Shown: piece after piece, positions 1 to 8,628 of the stretch
Position numbering within the stretch: position 1 is the first letter of the stretch
Layout: each line of letters opens with the position of its first letter
Assembly (NCBI GenBank): GCA_034506175.1
Contig: JAPDQB010000025.1
Span: 1 to 64,000 of the forward strand
DNA: 64,000 bases
Reading direction: 5' to 3'
DNA from: a candidate division KSB1 bacterium
Lineage (GTDB): Bacteria > Zhuqueibacterota > Zhuqueibacteria > Zhuqueibacterales > Zhuqueibacteraceae
Position numbers and translations under genes: made by a program
The notes under the pieces: generated by a model
Databases searched by the model: none
Told to the model about the DNA's origin: nothing
Seen by the model: the letters and a program-made list of their open reading frames with translations, nothing else

Positions 1-190
1 GTAACAACTCAGACCGCTGCCCGATTCAGTTCTTGCGTCTAGTGGCGCGAATCAATTTTCAAAGAGCAAAGCCAGAACGCAAAAATTTTCAAAAAAACTC
101 TTGACTTTGGTTAGGAAATCTTTAGGCACACAGTTTGAGTATAACGCGAGACTTCTGAGATTGAAGATTTTCTTTGTGCTTGAACATTCT

Positions 191-214
191 GCGCTTGAAG
201 GCGCTACTACGAAC
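191..214. repeat. Hairpin repeat, GTAGTAG family (half copy)
   Basis: A GCGC/GGCGC stem-loop followed by CTACTACGAAC. The same tail follows a GTGCC/GGCAC stem-loop at 12501-12519, so this is a half-length relative of the element at 12451-12519. It lies 12 bases beyond the stop codon of the efflux adaptor gene. It may act as a transcript 3'-end structure, which is inference. Confidence 0.5.
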
Positions 215-225
215 GTTACGACTTT

Positions 226-1329
226 TTATCTTTTAATATGAATCCTCGTCGAATCCGGCAAGCCGTAATGGCCTTCGACAATAATGTGCATGCCCGGCCG
301 TAGCCCCTCTCCGGAAATCGCCACGGTGGTCGGGGTCTCGATGCCGACTTCGACTTCGCGGATGACGCCGAGCGAGTCGCCGAGGGCTTCGACGATGGTG
401 TGCTTGCCGGTTTCATCGTCGCGCAACACGGCTTTGTCCGGCACGAGAAAAACGTTTTCATGTCGGCCGATCACAATATCGGCGTTGCCGAACATGTCGC
501 TGCGCAGCTCGGGATACACGGTGAGAAAACGCAGCCGCACTTCCGCCATTTGCGCGACCGGGTCGATTTGCGGCTTGAGATTATCGATACGGCAGCGGAA
601 ATTTTTCTCCGGCCAGCTTTGGAAACTCACCGTCGCTTCCTGTCCGAGTTTGAGGCGCGCCAGCTCTCTCGCGGGCGCTTTGGCGATGAAATAGAGCGAG
701 CGCAAATCAATGACCGTTGCCAGCGCGCCGCCGGCGGCGACGAACTCGCCTTCATTCAACGCGCGCGTTACGATCACACCGTCAAACGGCGCGCGAATCT
801 CCAGCGCGGTGTTTTGTTTTTGCGCGAGCTGTAAGGCTGATTCAGCGCGCGTTTTTTCTTCAGCGGTTTGCGCGCGGCTCAGCAACATTTGCGCGCCGGT
901 CATGGCCGCGAGCGATTCTTTCGTTTCGACGACGGCGATGATCTGTCCGCGCTTCACCGCGTCGCCTTCGAGCACGCGCAGCGAGGTCACTTTGCCGTCG
1001 ATGGGCGAGCTAATGTTTTCCTGTCGCAACACTTTGGTCGCGCCGGTGACGCCGACGGTTTCCGGAATCGTGCCGAGACGCACGCTGTCGATTTTCACTT
1101 CGACCGCGGGTGTGACGGAGGCTTCGACTTCTTCGCTCTCGCTTCTGCTGCAAGCAATGAGAAAGCAAAACGGGATCATGAAAATTAGGCAAAAATTTTT
1201 GCACCACAAAGGCACAAAGGGCACGAAGTTTTCTTTGTGAGCTTTGTGTCTTTGCGGTGAAATTTGGTTCCGGCTTGCCCCATTCGCAGGAGAGCTTTGC
1301 GTGAAGGTTTTTTCTGTAAATGGCATCAT
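226..1329 (-). CDS. RND efflux periplasmic adaptor (HlyD/MFP family lipoprotein)
   Basis: Membrane fusion protein that would link the inner-membrane pump at 2771-5962 to the TolC channel at 1326-2582. After a lipobox-like segment (FLIAC, residues 55-59) come a biotinyl-lipoyl-like segment (SPIDGKVTSLRVLEGDAV), a short helical hairpin, a second lipoyl half (IRAPFDGVIVTRALNEGE) and beta-barrel domains, as in CusB/CzcB-type adaptors. The start is ambiguous. The ATG at 1329 overlaps the upstream TolC stop (ATGA) and has a GGAG eight bases ahead, suggesting translational coupling. But that choice puts about 45 residues ahead of the signal sequence, of which roughly 17-43 are encoded by a dispersed palindromic repeat. 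A shorter start at 1179 (MIPFCFLIAC) would leave almost no basic n-region. The family assignment is secure and the N-terminus is not. Confidence 0.88.
   Translation of the reverse strand: MMPFTEKTFTQSSPANGASRNQISPQRHKAHKENFVPFVPLWCKNFCLIFMIPFCFLIACSRSESEEVEASVTPAVEVKIDSVRLGTIPETVGVTGATKVLRQENISSPIDGKVTSLRVLEGDAVKRGQIIAVVETKESLAAMTGAQMLLSRAQTAEEKTRAESALQLAQKQNTALEIRAPFDGVIVTRALNEGEFVAAGGALATVIDLRSLYFIAKAPARELARLKLGQEATVSFQSWPEKNFRCRIDNLKPQIDPVAQMAEVRLRFLTVYPELRSDMFGNADIVIGRHENVFLVPDKAVLRDDETGKHTIVEALGDSLGVIREVEVGIETPTTVAISGEGLRPGMHIIVEGHYGLPDSTRIHIKR
1202..1277 (-). repeat. Dispersed palindromic repeat, CACAAAG family, copy A
   Basis: An 18-base arm (1202-1219, CACCACAAAGGCACAAAG) pairs with 1242-1259 with two mismatches. 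The flank up to 1277 reads CAAGCCGGAACCAAA on the minus strand. The 1226-1277 part matches 40228-40280 over about 52 bases with about six differences, in intergenic DNA of an unrelated locus. It covers the 5' part of the adaptor reading frame. Confidence 0.75.
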
Positions 1330-2582
1330 TCTGGTTCTCCGGTCAAGCGCAGCAATTGGGCGTGAATCAAATCGAGGCCGGCGCGGGTTTGTTCTTCTTG
1401 CAAAACGAAGCCGAGCAACATGCGGTGCGCTTCGAGCACTTCCAACGCGCTCGTGCCGCCGCCGGCGTATTGCGCGACGAGCAGATCGTATTGTTCCTGC
1501 GCTTGTTGGCGGCTCGCTTGCAAGAGATTTAATTTTTCCGCGGCGGTGCGCTGCTGTATGGAATTGGTTTGATACTCGGCGGCGAGGCGGCGGCGCAACG
1601 TTTCATAATCCGCGCGCCGCGCATTGAGCTCCGCGGTTTTCTGCTCGATTCGCGCCGAGGTCGCGCCCCAATTCCACAGCGGCAGTTCGAGCGCAATGCC
1701 GGCGTGATAACCCAAAACCTGCGGCGATGATGATTCCAAAAGCTGATTGCGTGACGTCCACGCGCCGGCGTTGCCGAATGCCGAGATGATCGGCAAACGT
1801 TCTTTTTGCGCCAGTTTGACGTCCAGCGTCGCCGCTTCGACGACGAAGCCAAATTCTTTTAAATCCGGATTATTCAAGAATGGTTGCGGCAACGAAGGCA
1901 GCGTCACCGAATCCTGAATGGCAATCGTCGTATCTAACGGCAAACCGAGCGGCTCGAGCAGGCGCGTCATCGCGGCAGTCATGGCCGTGCTCAAATCATT
2001 CAGCGCGATTTGTTCCGACTGCAACTGAATCTCGACTTTCATGATGTCGGTTTTGGGAACCGCGCCGCCGTTGGCCAGCGCGCGCACGGTTTCAAGATAG
2101 GACTGCAAATCGGCAATGCTCTGCTGCATGAGCCGGTACTGGCGTTGCGCATTCAGCAAGTCGAGATAAGCTTGCCGCACCTCGAGACGAATATCGGCGG
2201 CGGTGCGAATCTTGGCGTTCGTCGCCTGTTGCCGATTGACTTCCGTTTGTTGGCGATTGAACCGAATCGTGCCGTCATAAAGCGTCTGCTTGATTTCAAT
2301 GAGGCCGGCATATTCGCCGCCTTCGGTGAGCGCCGGATCGAATCCGGTCACGGGCGCGAACGAGGCGCCGGCGTTTAGATTTACCGAGGGCTTGCGTAAC
2401 GTGCCGACTTCTTTGAGTCGCTGCTCGACGGCGCGAATATCGTATTCCGCCGCCACGAGCCGCGCATTTTTTTTCAGCGCGAGGCGAAGGCAGTCATCCA
2501 ATGAAAGCGTCTGTGCGCACGCCGAAGCGACGAGGGTGAGAAAAAAGAGAACTGCCGCAATTGGCAAAAGCTTTTTCATCAT
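1326..2582 (-). CDS. TolC-family outer-membrane efflux channel
   Basis: About 418 residues with a signal peptide (MKKLLPIAAVLFF...ASACAQ) and two OEP repeats. LSLDDCLRLALKKNARL near the N-terminus and the second-half helix with DYETLRRRLAAEYQ are typical of TolC/CusC channels. Tandem ATGs lie at 2582 and 2579, with AGGAAC just upstream favouring 2579. It sits between the pump gene (188 bases upstream) and the adaptor gene (4-base overlap), so the operon order is pump-channel-adaptor. It would form the outer-membrane exit duct for metal ions. Confidence 0.92.
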   Translation of the reverse strand: MMKKLLPIAAVLFFLTLVASACAQTLSLDDCLRLALKKNARLVAAEYDIRAVEQRLKEVGTLRKPSVNLNAGASFAPVTGFDPALTEGGEYAGLIEIKQTLYDGTIRFNRQQTEVNRQQATNAKIRTAADIRLEVRQAYLDLLNAQRQYRLMQQSIADLQSYLETVRALANGGAVPKTDIMKVEIQLQSEQIALNDLSTAMTAAMTRLLEPLGLPLDTTIAIQDSVTLPSLPQPFLNNPDLKEFGFVVEAATLDVKLAQKERLPIISAFGNAGAWTSRNQLLESSSPQVLGYHAGIALELPLWNWGATSARIEQKTAELNARRADYETLRRRLAAEYQTNSIQQRTAAEKLNLLQASRQQAQEQYDLLVAQYAGGGTSALEVLEAHRMLLGFVLQEEQTRAGLDLIHAQLLRLTGEPE

Positions 2583-2770
2583 TGTTCCTATTTTGCTGCT
2601 CTACTCCGCAATGATTTGGCGCGGTGATGCGAGGATATGGATAATATACAAACATCCGGCGTTGCCGTTGTCATCCCGCGGTCATGCTTTTGTAAAATCA
2701 TTGTCACGAATGAAGAGGAAAATAACAAACACAAGCGCTCGGCAAAAATCTTTAGCGGTCAAATTTATTT

Positions 2771-5700
2771 TTATTCCCGCCGCGTTTCCAGCCATTGATA
2801 CACCACCGGCAAAATAAACAGCGTCAACAGCGTCGAAGTCACCAAGCCGCCGATCACAACCGTCGCCAGCGGGCGCTGCACCTCTGCGCCGGTGCCGTGG
2901 GAGAGCGCCATCGGAATGAAACCCAACATCGCCACGAGCGCGGTCATCAGCACCGGGCGCAATCTTTCCGAAGCGCCGCGCACTACGGCGAGAGGCACGG
3001 AGATGCCCTGCGCTCGTAATTGATTCATATAGGTTACCAGCACGACGCCGTTGAGCACCGCGACGCCGAAGAGCGCGATGAAGCCGATACTCGCGGAGAC
3101 GCTGATGTGCAAGCCGCGAATCAGCAGCGCGAAAATGCCGCCGCTGAGCGCGAATGGCAGATTGGCAAGAATTAAAAGCGAATGACGGAAATTGCCGAAC
3201 GTGGTATAGAGCAGCGCGAAGATGATGAAGATCGAAAGCGGTAGCACGACCATGAGGCGGCGTGTCGCAGACTGTTGGTTCTCGAATTGTCCGCCCCACG
3301 TGAGATAATAGCCGGAAGGCAGTTGCACTTCTGCCGCAATTCGGCGCTGGGCTTCGCCGACGAAACTGCCGATATCGCGGCCACGCACGTTGCACTCCAC
3401 CGCGATGCGGCGCTGGCCAAATTCGCGGCTCACTTGTACCGGCCCTTCTTCGGCGACGACGCGCGCGATTTGCGAGAGTGGAATTGCGCCGCCGCTTGGC
3501 AAATGCACGAGCGAGCGTTCAATCGGGGCGATGTCGTCACGTTTATTTTCGGGATAACGCACGACGACGGCAAAACGCTTATTGCCTTCGAAAATCTCCG
3601 ACGCAACTTTGCCGCCGATGGCGATTTCGATGACGCTCTGCACGTCGGCCACGTTGAGGCCGTAACGCGCGATAGCCGCACGGTCGATATAAATGTTGAG
3701 ATACGTTTGTCCGGCGATTTGCTCGGTGCTCACATCTTCGGCGCCGGTAATCGCGCGCACGACGTTGGCAATCTCATCGGCCTTCTTTTTGAGCGCCCCC
3801 AGATCATCGCCGAAAAGCTTGATCGCGAGATCGGACTTGACGCCAGAGACCAGCTCGTCGACGCGCATGGCAATCGGCTGCGTCATGTTGTAATTGACGC
3901 CGGGAATCTGCTGCAGTTCTTCAACCATTTTCGCGACAAGCTCTTCTTTGGTTTTGGCCGTTTTCCATTCGCTGTGCGGCTTGAGCGTCACATAAATGTC
4001 GCTGAGATTGACGCCCATCGGGTCGGTGGCGATGTCGGGACGGCCGAGGCGGCCAACGGCAAATTCGACCTCGGGAAATTGCATGATGATCTTCTGCACC
4101 TGCTTGTCGATCTCGATGGACTCGGTGAGGCTGATGCTCGGCATGCGAATCGGCTGCACCAAAATTGCGCCTTCGTCCAATTCGGGAATGAACTCCGTGC
4201 CAAGCATGGGCACGAGCGCAAATGAACCAAACAAAATTACTATGGCAGCAACGAGCATTTTGCCTTTATGATGCAATGCTTTCTCCAATGCCGGGGTATA
4301 ATATTTCTTCAACCACCGCACCAGAAAAACTTCTTCATGCTCTGTTTTTTCCCTTTTAAAAATTTTGAATCGTTGCAATAAAATCCCCAACGGATAGATG
4401 AACGCCAACGGATAAGCCTTATCCGTTGGTTTTAATCTATCCGTTGGGGAAAAGTTTTTGGGTTGATGCTTGTTTGTATTGGCAAGGATAAAACGCGCCG
4501 CCGCGGGCATGAACGTGAGCGCGAGAAACAGCGAGCCCAGCAGCGCGAAGCCGACGGTCATCGCCATCGGCGTGAACATCTTGCCTTCGATGCCTTGCAG
4601 CGTGAGAATCGGCATGTAAACCGCGATGATGATGAGCACGCCGAACAGCACCGGCCGCGCCACTTCTTTCGCCGCGCTTTCGATGACGTGTTCGCGCTTC
4701 TCATCGGGATTGGCGTGGCTCAATCGGCGCACGCAATTTTCGATCATCACCACGGCGCCGTCGACGATCATGCCGAAATCGATCGCGCCGAGGCTCATGA
4801 GATTGGCGGAGAGGCCGCGCCACTTCATGCCGATGAACGCGAACAGCATCGACAGCGGAATCACCGAAGCCACCAGCAGCGCCGCGCGAATGTTGCCGAG
4901 AAAAACAAAGAGCACGGCAATGACGAGCAAGCCGCCTTCAATGAGATTCGTGCGCACCGTTTTGATCGTTTTCTCGACCAAATCGGTTTGATCATAATAC
5001 GGATGAATCTTCACATGGCGCGGCAACGTTTTGTTGATCTCTTCAATTTTGGCTTTGACGCGCTTGATGACCTCGCGGCTGTTTTCGCCTTTGAGCATCA
5101 TCACAATCGCGGCGGCGACCTCGCCGCGTGCTTGCATGACGACCGCGCCTTGCCGCACTTCTGCGCCGATGGTGACGTCGGCAACGTTCTTCACGTAAAT
5201 CGGCGTGCCGTTCATGGTTTTAACGACGATGTTCTCCAAGTCGCTCATCGTCTGCGCGCGCCCGACGCCGCGAATGATGTATTGCTCCGAAGCATGCTCG
5301 ATAAAATTGCCGCCGACCACACTGTTGTTGTTCTCGACCGCCGCGAAAACTTCGGCGAGCGAGAGGCCGTAGCTCAACAACTTTTCCGGCGCAACCAGAA
5401 TTTGATATTGCTTCACGAGGCCGCCGAAACTATTGACTTCGGTAACGCCAGGCACGGTGCGCAGTTGCGGCTTGATCACCCAGTCTTGAATGCTGCGCAG
5501 CTCCATCAAATCCAGGCTGTCGCTTTCGAGAAAGTATTGATAGATTTCGCCCATGCCCGAAGTGACCGGCCCCATTTCCGGCTCCGGCATGTTGGGCGGC
5601 AGCGCTTCCCGCGCGCTTTGCAAACGTTCGAGCACAAGCTGGCGCGCGAAGTAAATATCAACGTCATCTTCGAACACGACGGTGATGACGCTCAAACCGA

Positions 5701-5962
5701 ATTTTGAAATCGAGCGCACTTCGGTGAGTTGCGGCAGTCCGTTCATCGCCACTTCAATCGGAAAGGTGACGAGCTGCTCGACTTCCACCGGCGAAAGCCC
5801 GGGCGCCACCGCGAGAATCTGCACCTGCACGTTGGTCACATCGGGAAACGCGTCGATGGGAATGTGCGCGAGCGACCAATAGCCGAGTCCGGCCATGAGA
5901 ATGACGAGGCAGAAGATGAGCAGTGGCTGCTTGAGAGAAAATTGGATGAGACGATTGATCAT
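2771..5962 (-). CDS. czcA: Heavy-metal RND efflux pump, CzcA/CusA family
   Basis: Inner-membrane proton/metal antiporter of 1063 residues, usual size for the HME-RND family. The N-terminus INRLIQFSLKQPLL, the motif AHIPIDAFPDVTNVQVQ and the C-terminal MTALVAMLGFIPMALSHGTG are hallmark segments. The TM4 signature DFGMIVDGAVVMIEN matches the divalent-cation (Zn/Co/Cd/Ni; HME1-like) type rather than the Cu/Ag type, so Zn, Co, Cd or Ni is the likely cargo. An extra stretch of about 35 residues sits between the hydrophobic block and LVRWLKKYYTPAL, and is partly encoded by a nested palindrome (4384-4450). The start ATG at 5962 gives the family N-terminus; a longer frame to 5992 has no support. First gene of the efflux operon. 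Confidence 0.95.
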   Translation of the reverse strand: MINRLIQFSLKQPLLIFCLVILMAGLGYWSLAHIPIDAFPDVTNVQVQILAVAPGLSPVEVEQLVTFPIEVAMNGLPQLTEVRSISKFGLSVITVVFEDDVDIYFARQLVLERLQSAREALPPNMPEPEMGPVTSGMGEIYQYFLESDSLDLMELRSIQDWVIKPQLRTVPGVTEVNSFGGLVKQYQILVAPEKLLSYGLSLAEVFAAVENNNSVVGGNFIEHASEQYIIRGVGRAQTMSDLENIVVKTMNGTPIYVKNVADVTIGAEVRQGAVVMQARGEVAAAIVMMLKGENSREVIKRVKAKIEEINKTLPRHVKIHPYYDQTDLVEKTIKTVRTNLIEGGLLVIAVLFVFLGNIRAALLVASVIPLSMLFAFIGMKWRGLSANLMSLGAIDFGMIVDGAVVMIENCVRRLSHANPDEKREHVIESAAKEVARPVLFGVLIIIAVYMPILTLQGIEGKMFTPMAMTVGFALLGSLFLALTFMPAAARFILANTNKHQPKNFSPTDRLKPTDKAYPLAFIYPLGILLQRFKIFKREKTEHEEVFLVRWLKKYYTPALEKALHHKGKMLVAAIVILFGSFALVPMLGTEFIPELDEGAILVQPIRMPSISLTESIEIDKQVQKIIMQFPEVEFAVGRLGRPDIATDPMGVNLSDIYVTLKPHSEWKTAKTKEELVAKMVEELQQIPGVNYNMTQPIAMRVDELVSGVKSDLAIKLFGDDLGALKKKADEIANVVRAITGAEDVSTEQIAGQTYLNIYIDRAAIARYGLNVADVQSVIEIAIGGKVASEIFEGNKRFAVVVRYPENKRDDIAPIERSLVHLPSGGAIPLSQIARVVAEEGPVQVSREFGQRRIAVECNVRGRDIGSFVGEAQRRIAAEVQLPSGYYLTWGGQFENQQSATRRLMVVLPLSIFIIFALLYTTFGNFRHSLLILANLPFALSGGIFALLIRGLHISVSASIGFIALFGVAVLNGVVLVTYMNQLRAQGISVPLAVVRGASERLRPVLMTALVAMLGFIPMALSHGTGAEVQRPLATVVIGGLVTSTLLTLFILPVVYQWLETRRE
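4384..4450. repeat. Nested palindrome inside czcA coding sequence
   Basis: Outer arms TCCCCAACGGATAGAT (4384-4399) and ATCTATCCGTTGGGGA (4435-4450) are perfectly complementary over 16 bases. Inner arms CCAACGGATAAG (4405-4416) and CTTATCCGTTGG (4418-4429) pair perfectly over 12 bases with a 1-base loop. The core ACGGATA occurs in every arm. The element is read in frame by czcA without stops, encoding FSPTDRLKPTDKAYPLAFIY. Confidence 0.85.
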
Positions 5963-6016
5963 GAAAAATCTCCAAAAGGTTAGTGTTGGCATTCAAAAAT
6001 TTTATAATTTTTTGTC

Positions 6017-6045
6017 TTGACTTGGAATTTTTAATTTCATATCTC
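6017..6045 (+). promoter_or_regulatory. Possible sigma-70-type promoter for the metal cluster
   Basis: TTGACT at 6017-6022 and TATCTC at 6040-6045 with a 17-base spacer, in the AT-rich gap between the divergent czcA and lipoprotein genes. The -10 is a poor match. A TATAGT at 6049-6054 is too far from the -35 box. Confidence 0.3.
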
Positions 6046-6078
6046 TGTTATAGTATTTAAGCAATTTCTAAAGTAATC

Positions 6079-6447
6079 ATGGAGATCATCGTGAAAGCAT
6101 CAATTTTCTTTGCCGGCGCCGCGCTGTTGTTGGCGGCGGGCTGCGCCAAATCGCCCAGCGCATCGGATAACCGTCCACCCCAAATCACCCGTGTCGACGT
6201 TGCCAATCCAGTCATTCGCGTCGGCCAAGCCACAACGATCACGTGCCGTGCGATAGATCCCGACAATGACGAGCTTACGTACAAATGGGAAACCGCGAAT
6301 GGCTTGGGCTACATTCTCGGCAGCGGCGCAACGGTGAGATACGCCACCTCAGCGTGTTGTTCCGGCGCCAATCAAATCAAAGTGACTGTTTCTGATCCAA
6401 AAGATGCAAGTGACAGCCAGCAAGTCAACGTGGATGTGATTCCTTAG
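6079..6447 (+). CDS. Small lipoprotein with a PKD/Ig-like domain
   Basis: 122 residues. A signal peptide ends in a lipobox (LLLAAGC, Cys at about 22), followed by one beta-sandwich domain. The segment AIDPDNDELTYKWETANG is the classic PKD/cadherin-like D-x-D-x-D-x-L-xYxW pattern, and the C-terminus has IKVTVSDPKDASDSQQVNVDV. It is presumably anchored to the outer membrane facing the periplasm. It is the first gene of a plus-strand run of metal-handling genes and 12 bases ahead of the barrel gene. Exact role unknown. A paired CC at about 94-95 might bind metal, which is inference. Confidence 0.75.
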   Translation: MEIIVKASIFFAGAALLLAAGCAKSPSASDNRPPQITRVDVANPVIRVGQATTITCRAIDPDNDELTYKWETANGLGYILGSGATVRYATSACCSGANQIKVTVSDPKDASDSQQVNVDVIP

Positions 6448-6459
6448 AAAGCAGCCAAC

Positions 6460-7386
6460 ATGCGAACCGTATTCATCTTTGTCTTCGCCGCCACAACGCT
6501 GTTTTGGACAGAGCACCTCGCCGCGCAAGGCTGCTGCACCGCCGGTTCGCCGTCGCTGGGCAGTTTGCAAACCGGCTTGCTGCAAAATCGCCGGTTCGGC
6601 CTTTCGGCAGCGTATGAATTTACCCGTTTGACGACGGCTTATCGAGGAACGCAAAAAATTCGTGACCCGCTTGGTCGCGAAGCCGAGGTTGGCAATCTCT
6701 CGCTCGAATTCGGCTACGGTTTGAGTGACCGATTCTCTTTGCATCTCATCGGCAATTATTCCAATCGCCGCCGCGAAATCAATCTCAGCGATGGGGCTTC
6801 GTTTGTTTCGCAGGGTCGCGGATTCGGTGACTTGGTCGCCTTGCTCAAATTTGGCATTTGGCGACTCGATCTTGCCAACCAACGCGAATTGGCAATTGGC
6901 GTTGGCGTGAAAGCGCCGGCCGGCCAATTCCGGCTGCGCGAAAACGGCGTCCGCCTTTCTTACGATTTGCAGCCTGGCACTGGCTCATGGGATCCGCTCA
7001 TTTGGCTTTATGCTTTCAAAGGATTCTTACCACGGCGTTTCAATTTTTTCGGCAGCGCCACTTTGCGTTTTCCAACTGAAAATCCGGATGGCTACAAAAT
7101 TGGCCGCGAGCTTTCTTATTTCATTGGCGGTAGTCACCGCTGTTGCAATCCGCTTGATGTGCTTTTGCAAATTCGTGGCCGCCATACCAGCGCCGATCAA
7201 TTTCAGGGCTTTCAACGGCCCAGCACCGGCGGCACTTGGTTATTTTTTGTGCCTGCGGTCAATCTGAATTTGACCAATCAACTTGCCCTGCAAATGCAAT
7301 ATCAGCAGCCGCTTTATTTTCGTGTCAACGGCCAGCAGATGGCGCAAGACCGCACTTTGGCGCTGGCGGCATTTTACCACAGGTGA
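6460..7386 (+). CDS. Outer-membrane beta-barrel protein (transporter-like)
   Basis: 308 residues. A signal peptide (to about AAQ at 23) is followed at once by GCCTAGSPSLGS, an N-terminal Cys-Cys motif. The rest alternates polar and aromatic strands (GNLSLEFGYGLSDRFSLHLIG) and ends with an aromatic/His-rich strand (LALAAFYHR), as outer-membrane barrels do. It resembles the putative MetA-pathway/phenol-degradation transporter-type barrels found in metal-homeostasis loci. Located between the lipoprotein and a DsrE-like gene, it may be a porin for metal or thiol compounds, but substrate specificity cannot be read. Confidence 0.65.
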   Translation: MRTVFIFVFAATTLFWTEHLAAQGCCTAGSPSLGSLQTGLLQNRRFGLSAAYEFTRLTTAYRGTQKIRDPLGREAEVGNLSLEFGYGLSDRFSLHLIGNYSNRRREINLSDGASFVSQGRGFGDLVALLKFGIWRLDLANQRELAIGVGVKAPAGQFRLRENGVRLSYDLQPGTGSWDPLIWLYAFKGFLPRRFNFFGSATLRFPTENPDGYKIGRELSYFIGGSHRCCNPLDVLLQIRGRHTSADQFQGFQRPSTGGTWLFFVPAVNLNLTNQLALQMQYQQPLYFRVNGQQMAQDRTLALAAFYHR

Positions 7387-7391
7387 AAAAA

Positions 7392-7934
7392 ATGTCAAAG
7401 AACATTGTGTTCCGCTATGTTTTGGCAATCATTGCCTTGCTCGTAATTGGAATGTTGCTATTTTCAACTCCTTTGTTTACCCAAACCGGCGGCAAGAAAT
7501 TGCTCATTCACATGCGCACCAACATCAAAAAGGATGATGGCCCGCCGTGCGTCGGTTTCAACATGGCATTGGCCGGACTGAAAGCAGGCTATCAAGTCGA
7601 GATGTTGTTCGATATTGAAGCGGCGTACAATATCAAAATTTTCACCGACAGCAAAACCGATTATGAGCGCTACACCGTGCCAGCCGATCTCAAAGCATTG
7701 GTCAAAGAACAATATCCCGATTTTCCAATGGACAAAGTGAAAACCTATCAGGATTTTCTCAGCGTTTATCATCAACTCGGCGTCAAGATCACCGTCAATG
7801 GCACGTGGAATGCGCTCACACAAGTTGAGAAAACCGTTAAAGGCAAAGAGCACATCATCCCGATTGCCGAGCCGTTAAGCTTGAAAGAGATGGCCGCGCA
7901 CATAGCGACGGCAGATGTTTATGTTGCTTATTAA
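7392..7934 (+). CDS. DsrE/DsrF-like protein with N-terminal membrane anchor
   Basis: 180 residues from the ATG at 7392. An N-terminal hydrophobic segment (YVLAIIALLVIGMLLF) is followed by a DsrE-like alpha/beta domain: KLLIHMRTNI, then GFNMALAGLKAGYQVEMLFD and YQDFLSVYHQLGVKITVNG. DsrE-type proteins relay sulfur or act in thiol chemistry. The usual conserved cysteine position is not obvious here; the only Cys in the mature part is in PPCVGF. It starts 5 bases after the barrel gene stop, so is co-transcribed. A link to metal-thiol handling is inferred from context. Confidence 0.65.
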   Translation: MSKNIVFRYVLAIIALLVIGMLLFSTPLFTQTGGKKLLIHMRTNIKKDDGPPCVGFNMALAGLKAGYQVEMLFDIEAAYNIKIFTDSKTDYERYTVPADLKALVKEQYPDFPMDKVKTYQDFLSVYHQLGVKITVNGTWNALTQVEKTVKGKEHIIPIAEPLSLKEMAAHIATADVYVAY

Positions 7935-7935
7935 C

Positions 7936-8610
7936 ATGGAAACTTTGAACGATAATTTACTCCGTTGTGTGCCCGTACACGTTTGGGCGAAATGGCAAAA
8001 CCCTTCACAGCGCGAGCTACTACTTAAGAAACGGGAAAAGCCACTGGCTATTCTCTTTGCCGACATTGAAGGTTGCACTCGGCTCTGTGAAGATTTGCCG
8101 TCAAGAGAAATGAATCTGCTCATTGAGACATATTTCTCTCGCTTCTTTGAGGTTATTGAAGAAGCCGGTGGCACGGTCAACGAGATCATGGGTGACGGCT
8201 TTATGGCCGTTTTTGAGGAGAATGATCTTCCCAAGAACATTCTCGCCGCCTCCATTGCTGCATTGAATATTCAACGTCATGCCAATGAACTGAACATCCA
8301 AAGATTAAAAGAATATGAGCCGGTTTCGGTCAACATTGGCATTCATGCCGGTAGCGCCTTTGTCGGCTTCACGAAATTCCGAACCTCGGCTGGCGAACGC
8401 TGGACATATACAGCATCGGGCACGGTCACCAATATTGCGGCGCGGCTGTGCGCTTTGGCAATCAACGGCGCGATTTTAGTGAGTGATGCCGTTGCAGAAA
8501 TCATTAAAGGCCTTTATGCCTTGCACCCGCTCGGCCAGCAGAAACTGAAAAACGTAAGCCAACCTGTGTTCATTTTCAAAATTAAGCAATCGACAACCAC
8601 AAACATTTAA
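7936..8610 (+). CDS. Class III adenylate/guanylate cyclase domain protein
   Basis: 224 residues from ATG 7936, one base after the DsrE-like stop; in-frame ATGs at 7915 and 7921 overlap that gene. A single cyclase catalytic domain: metal-binding Asp in ILFADIEGCTRL, second Asp in NEIMGDGFMAVF, and the transition-state Asn/Arg in TNIAARLCALA. The adenine-selecting Lys and Asp of classical adenylate cyclases are replaced by Glu (NEIMGD) and Thr (SGTVTN), so the nucleotide made is uncertain. No receptor, TM or HAMP module is attached, so this is a soluble stand-alone domain. Its place inside a metal-resistance gene run is unusual. Confidence 0.85.
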   Translation: METLNDNLLRCVPVHVWAKWQNPSQRELLLKKREKPLAILFADIEGCTRLCEDLPSREMNLLIETYFSRFFEVIEEAGGTVNEIMGDGFMAVFEENDLPKNILAASIAALNIQRHANELNIQRLKEYEPVSVNIGIHAGSAFVGFTKFRTSAGERWTYTASGTVTNIAARLCALAINGAILVSDAVAEIIKGLYALHPLGQQKLKNVSQPVFIFKIKQSTTTNI

Positions 8611-8628
8611 ACCTATCAAGGAGCAACT

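Noticed and set aside
4463..5707. A 414-codon plus-strand frame opposite czcA
   Set aside because: Shadow of czcA; His/Asp/Arg-rich with no family features.
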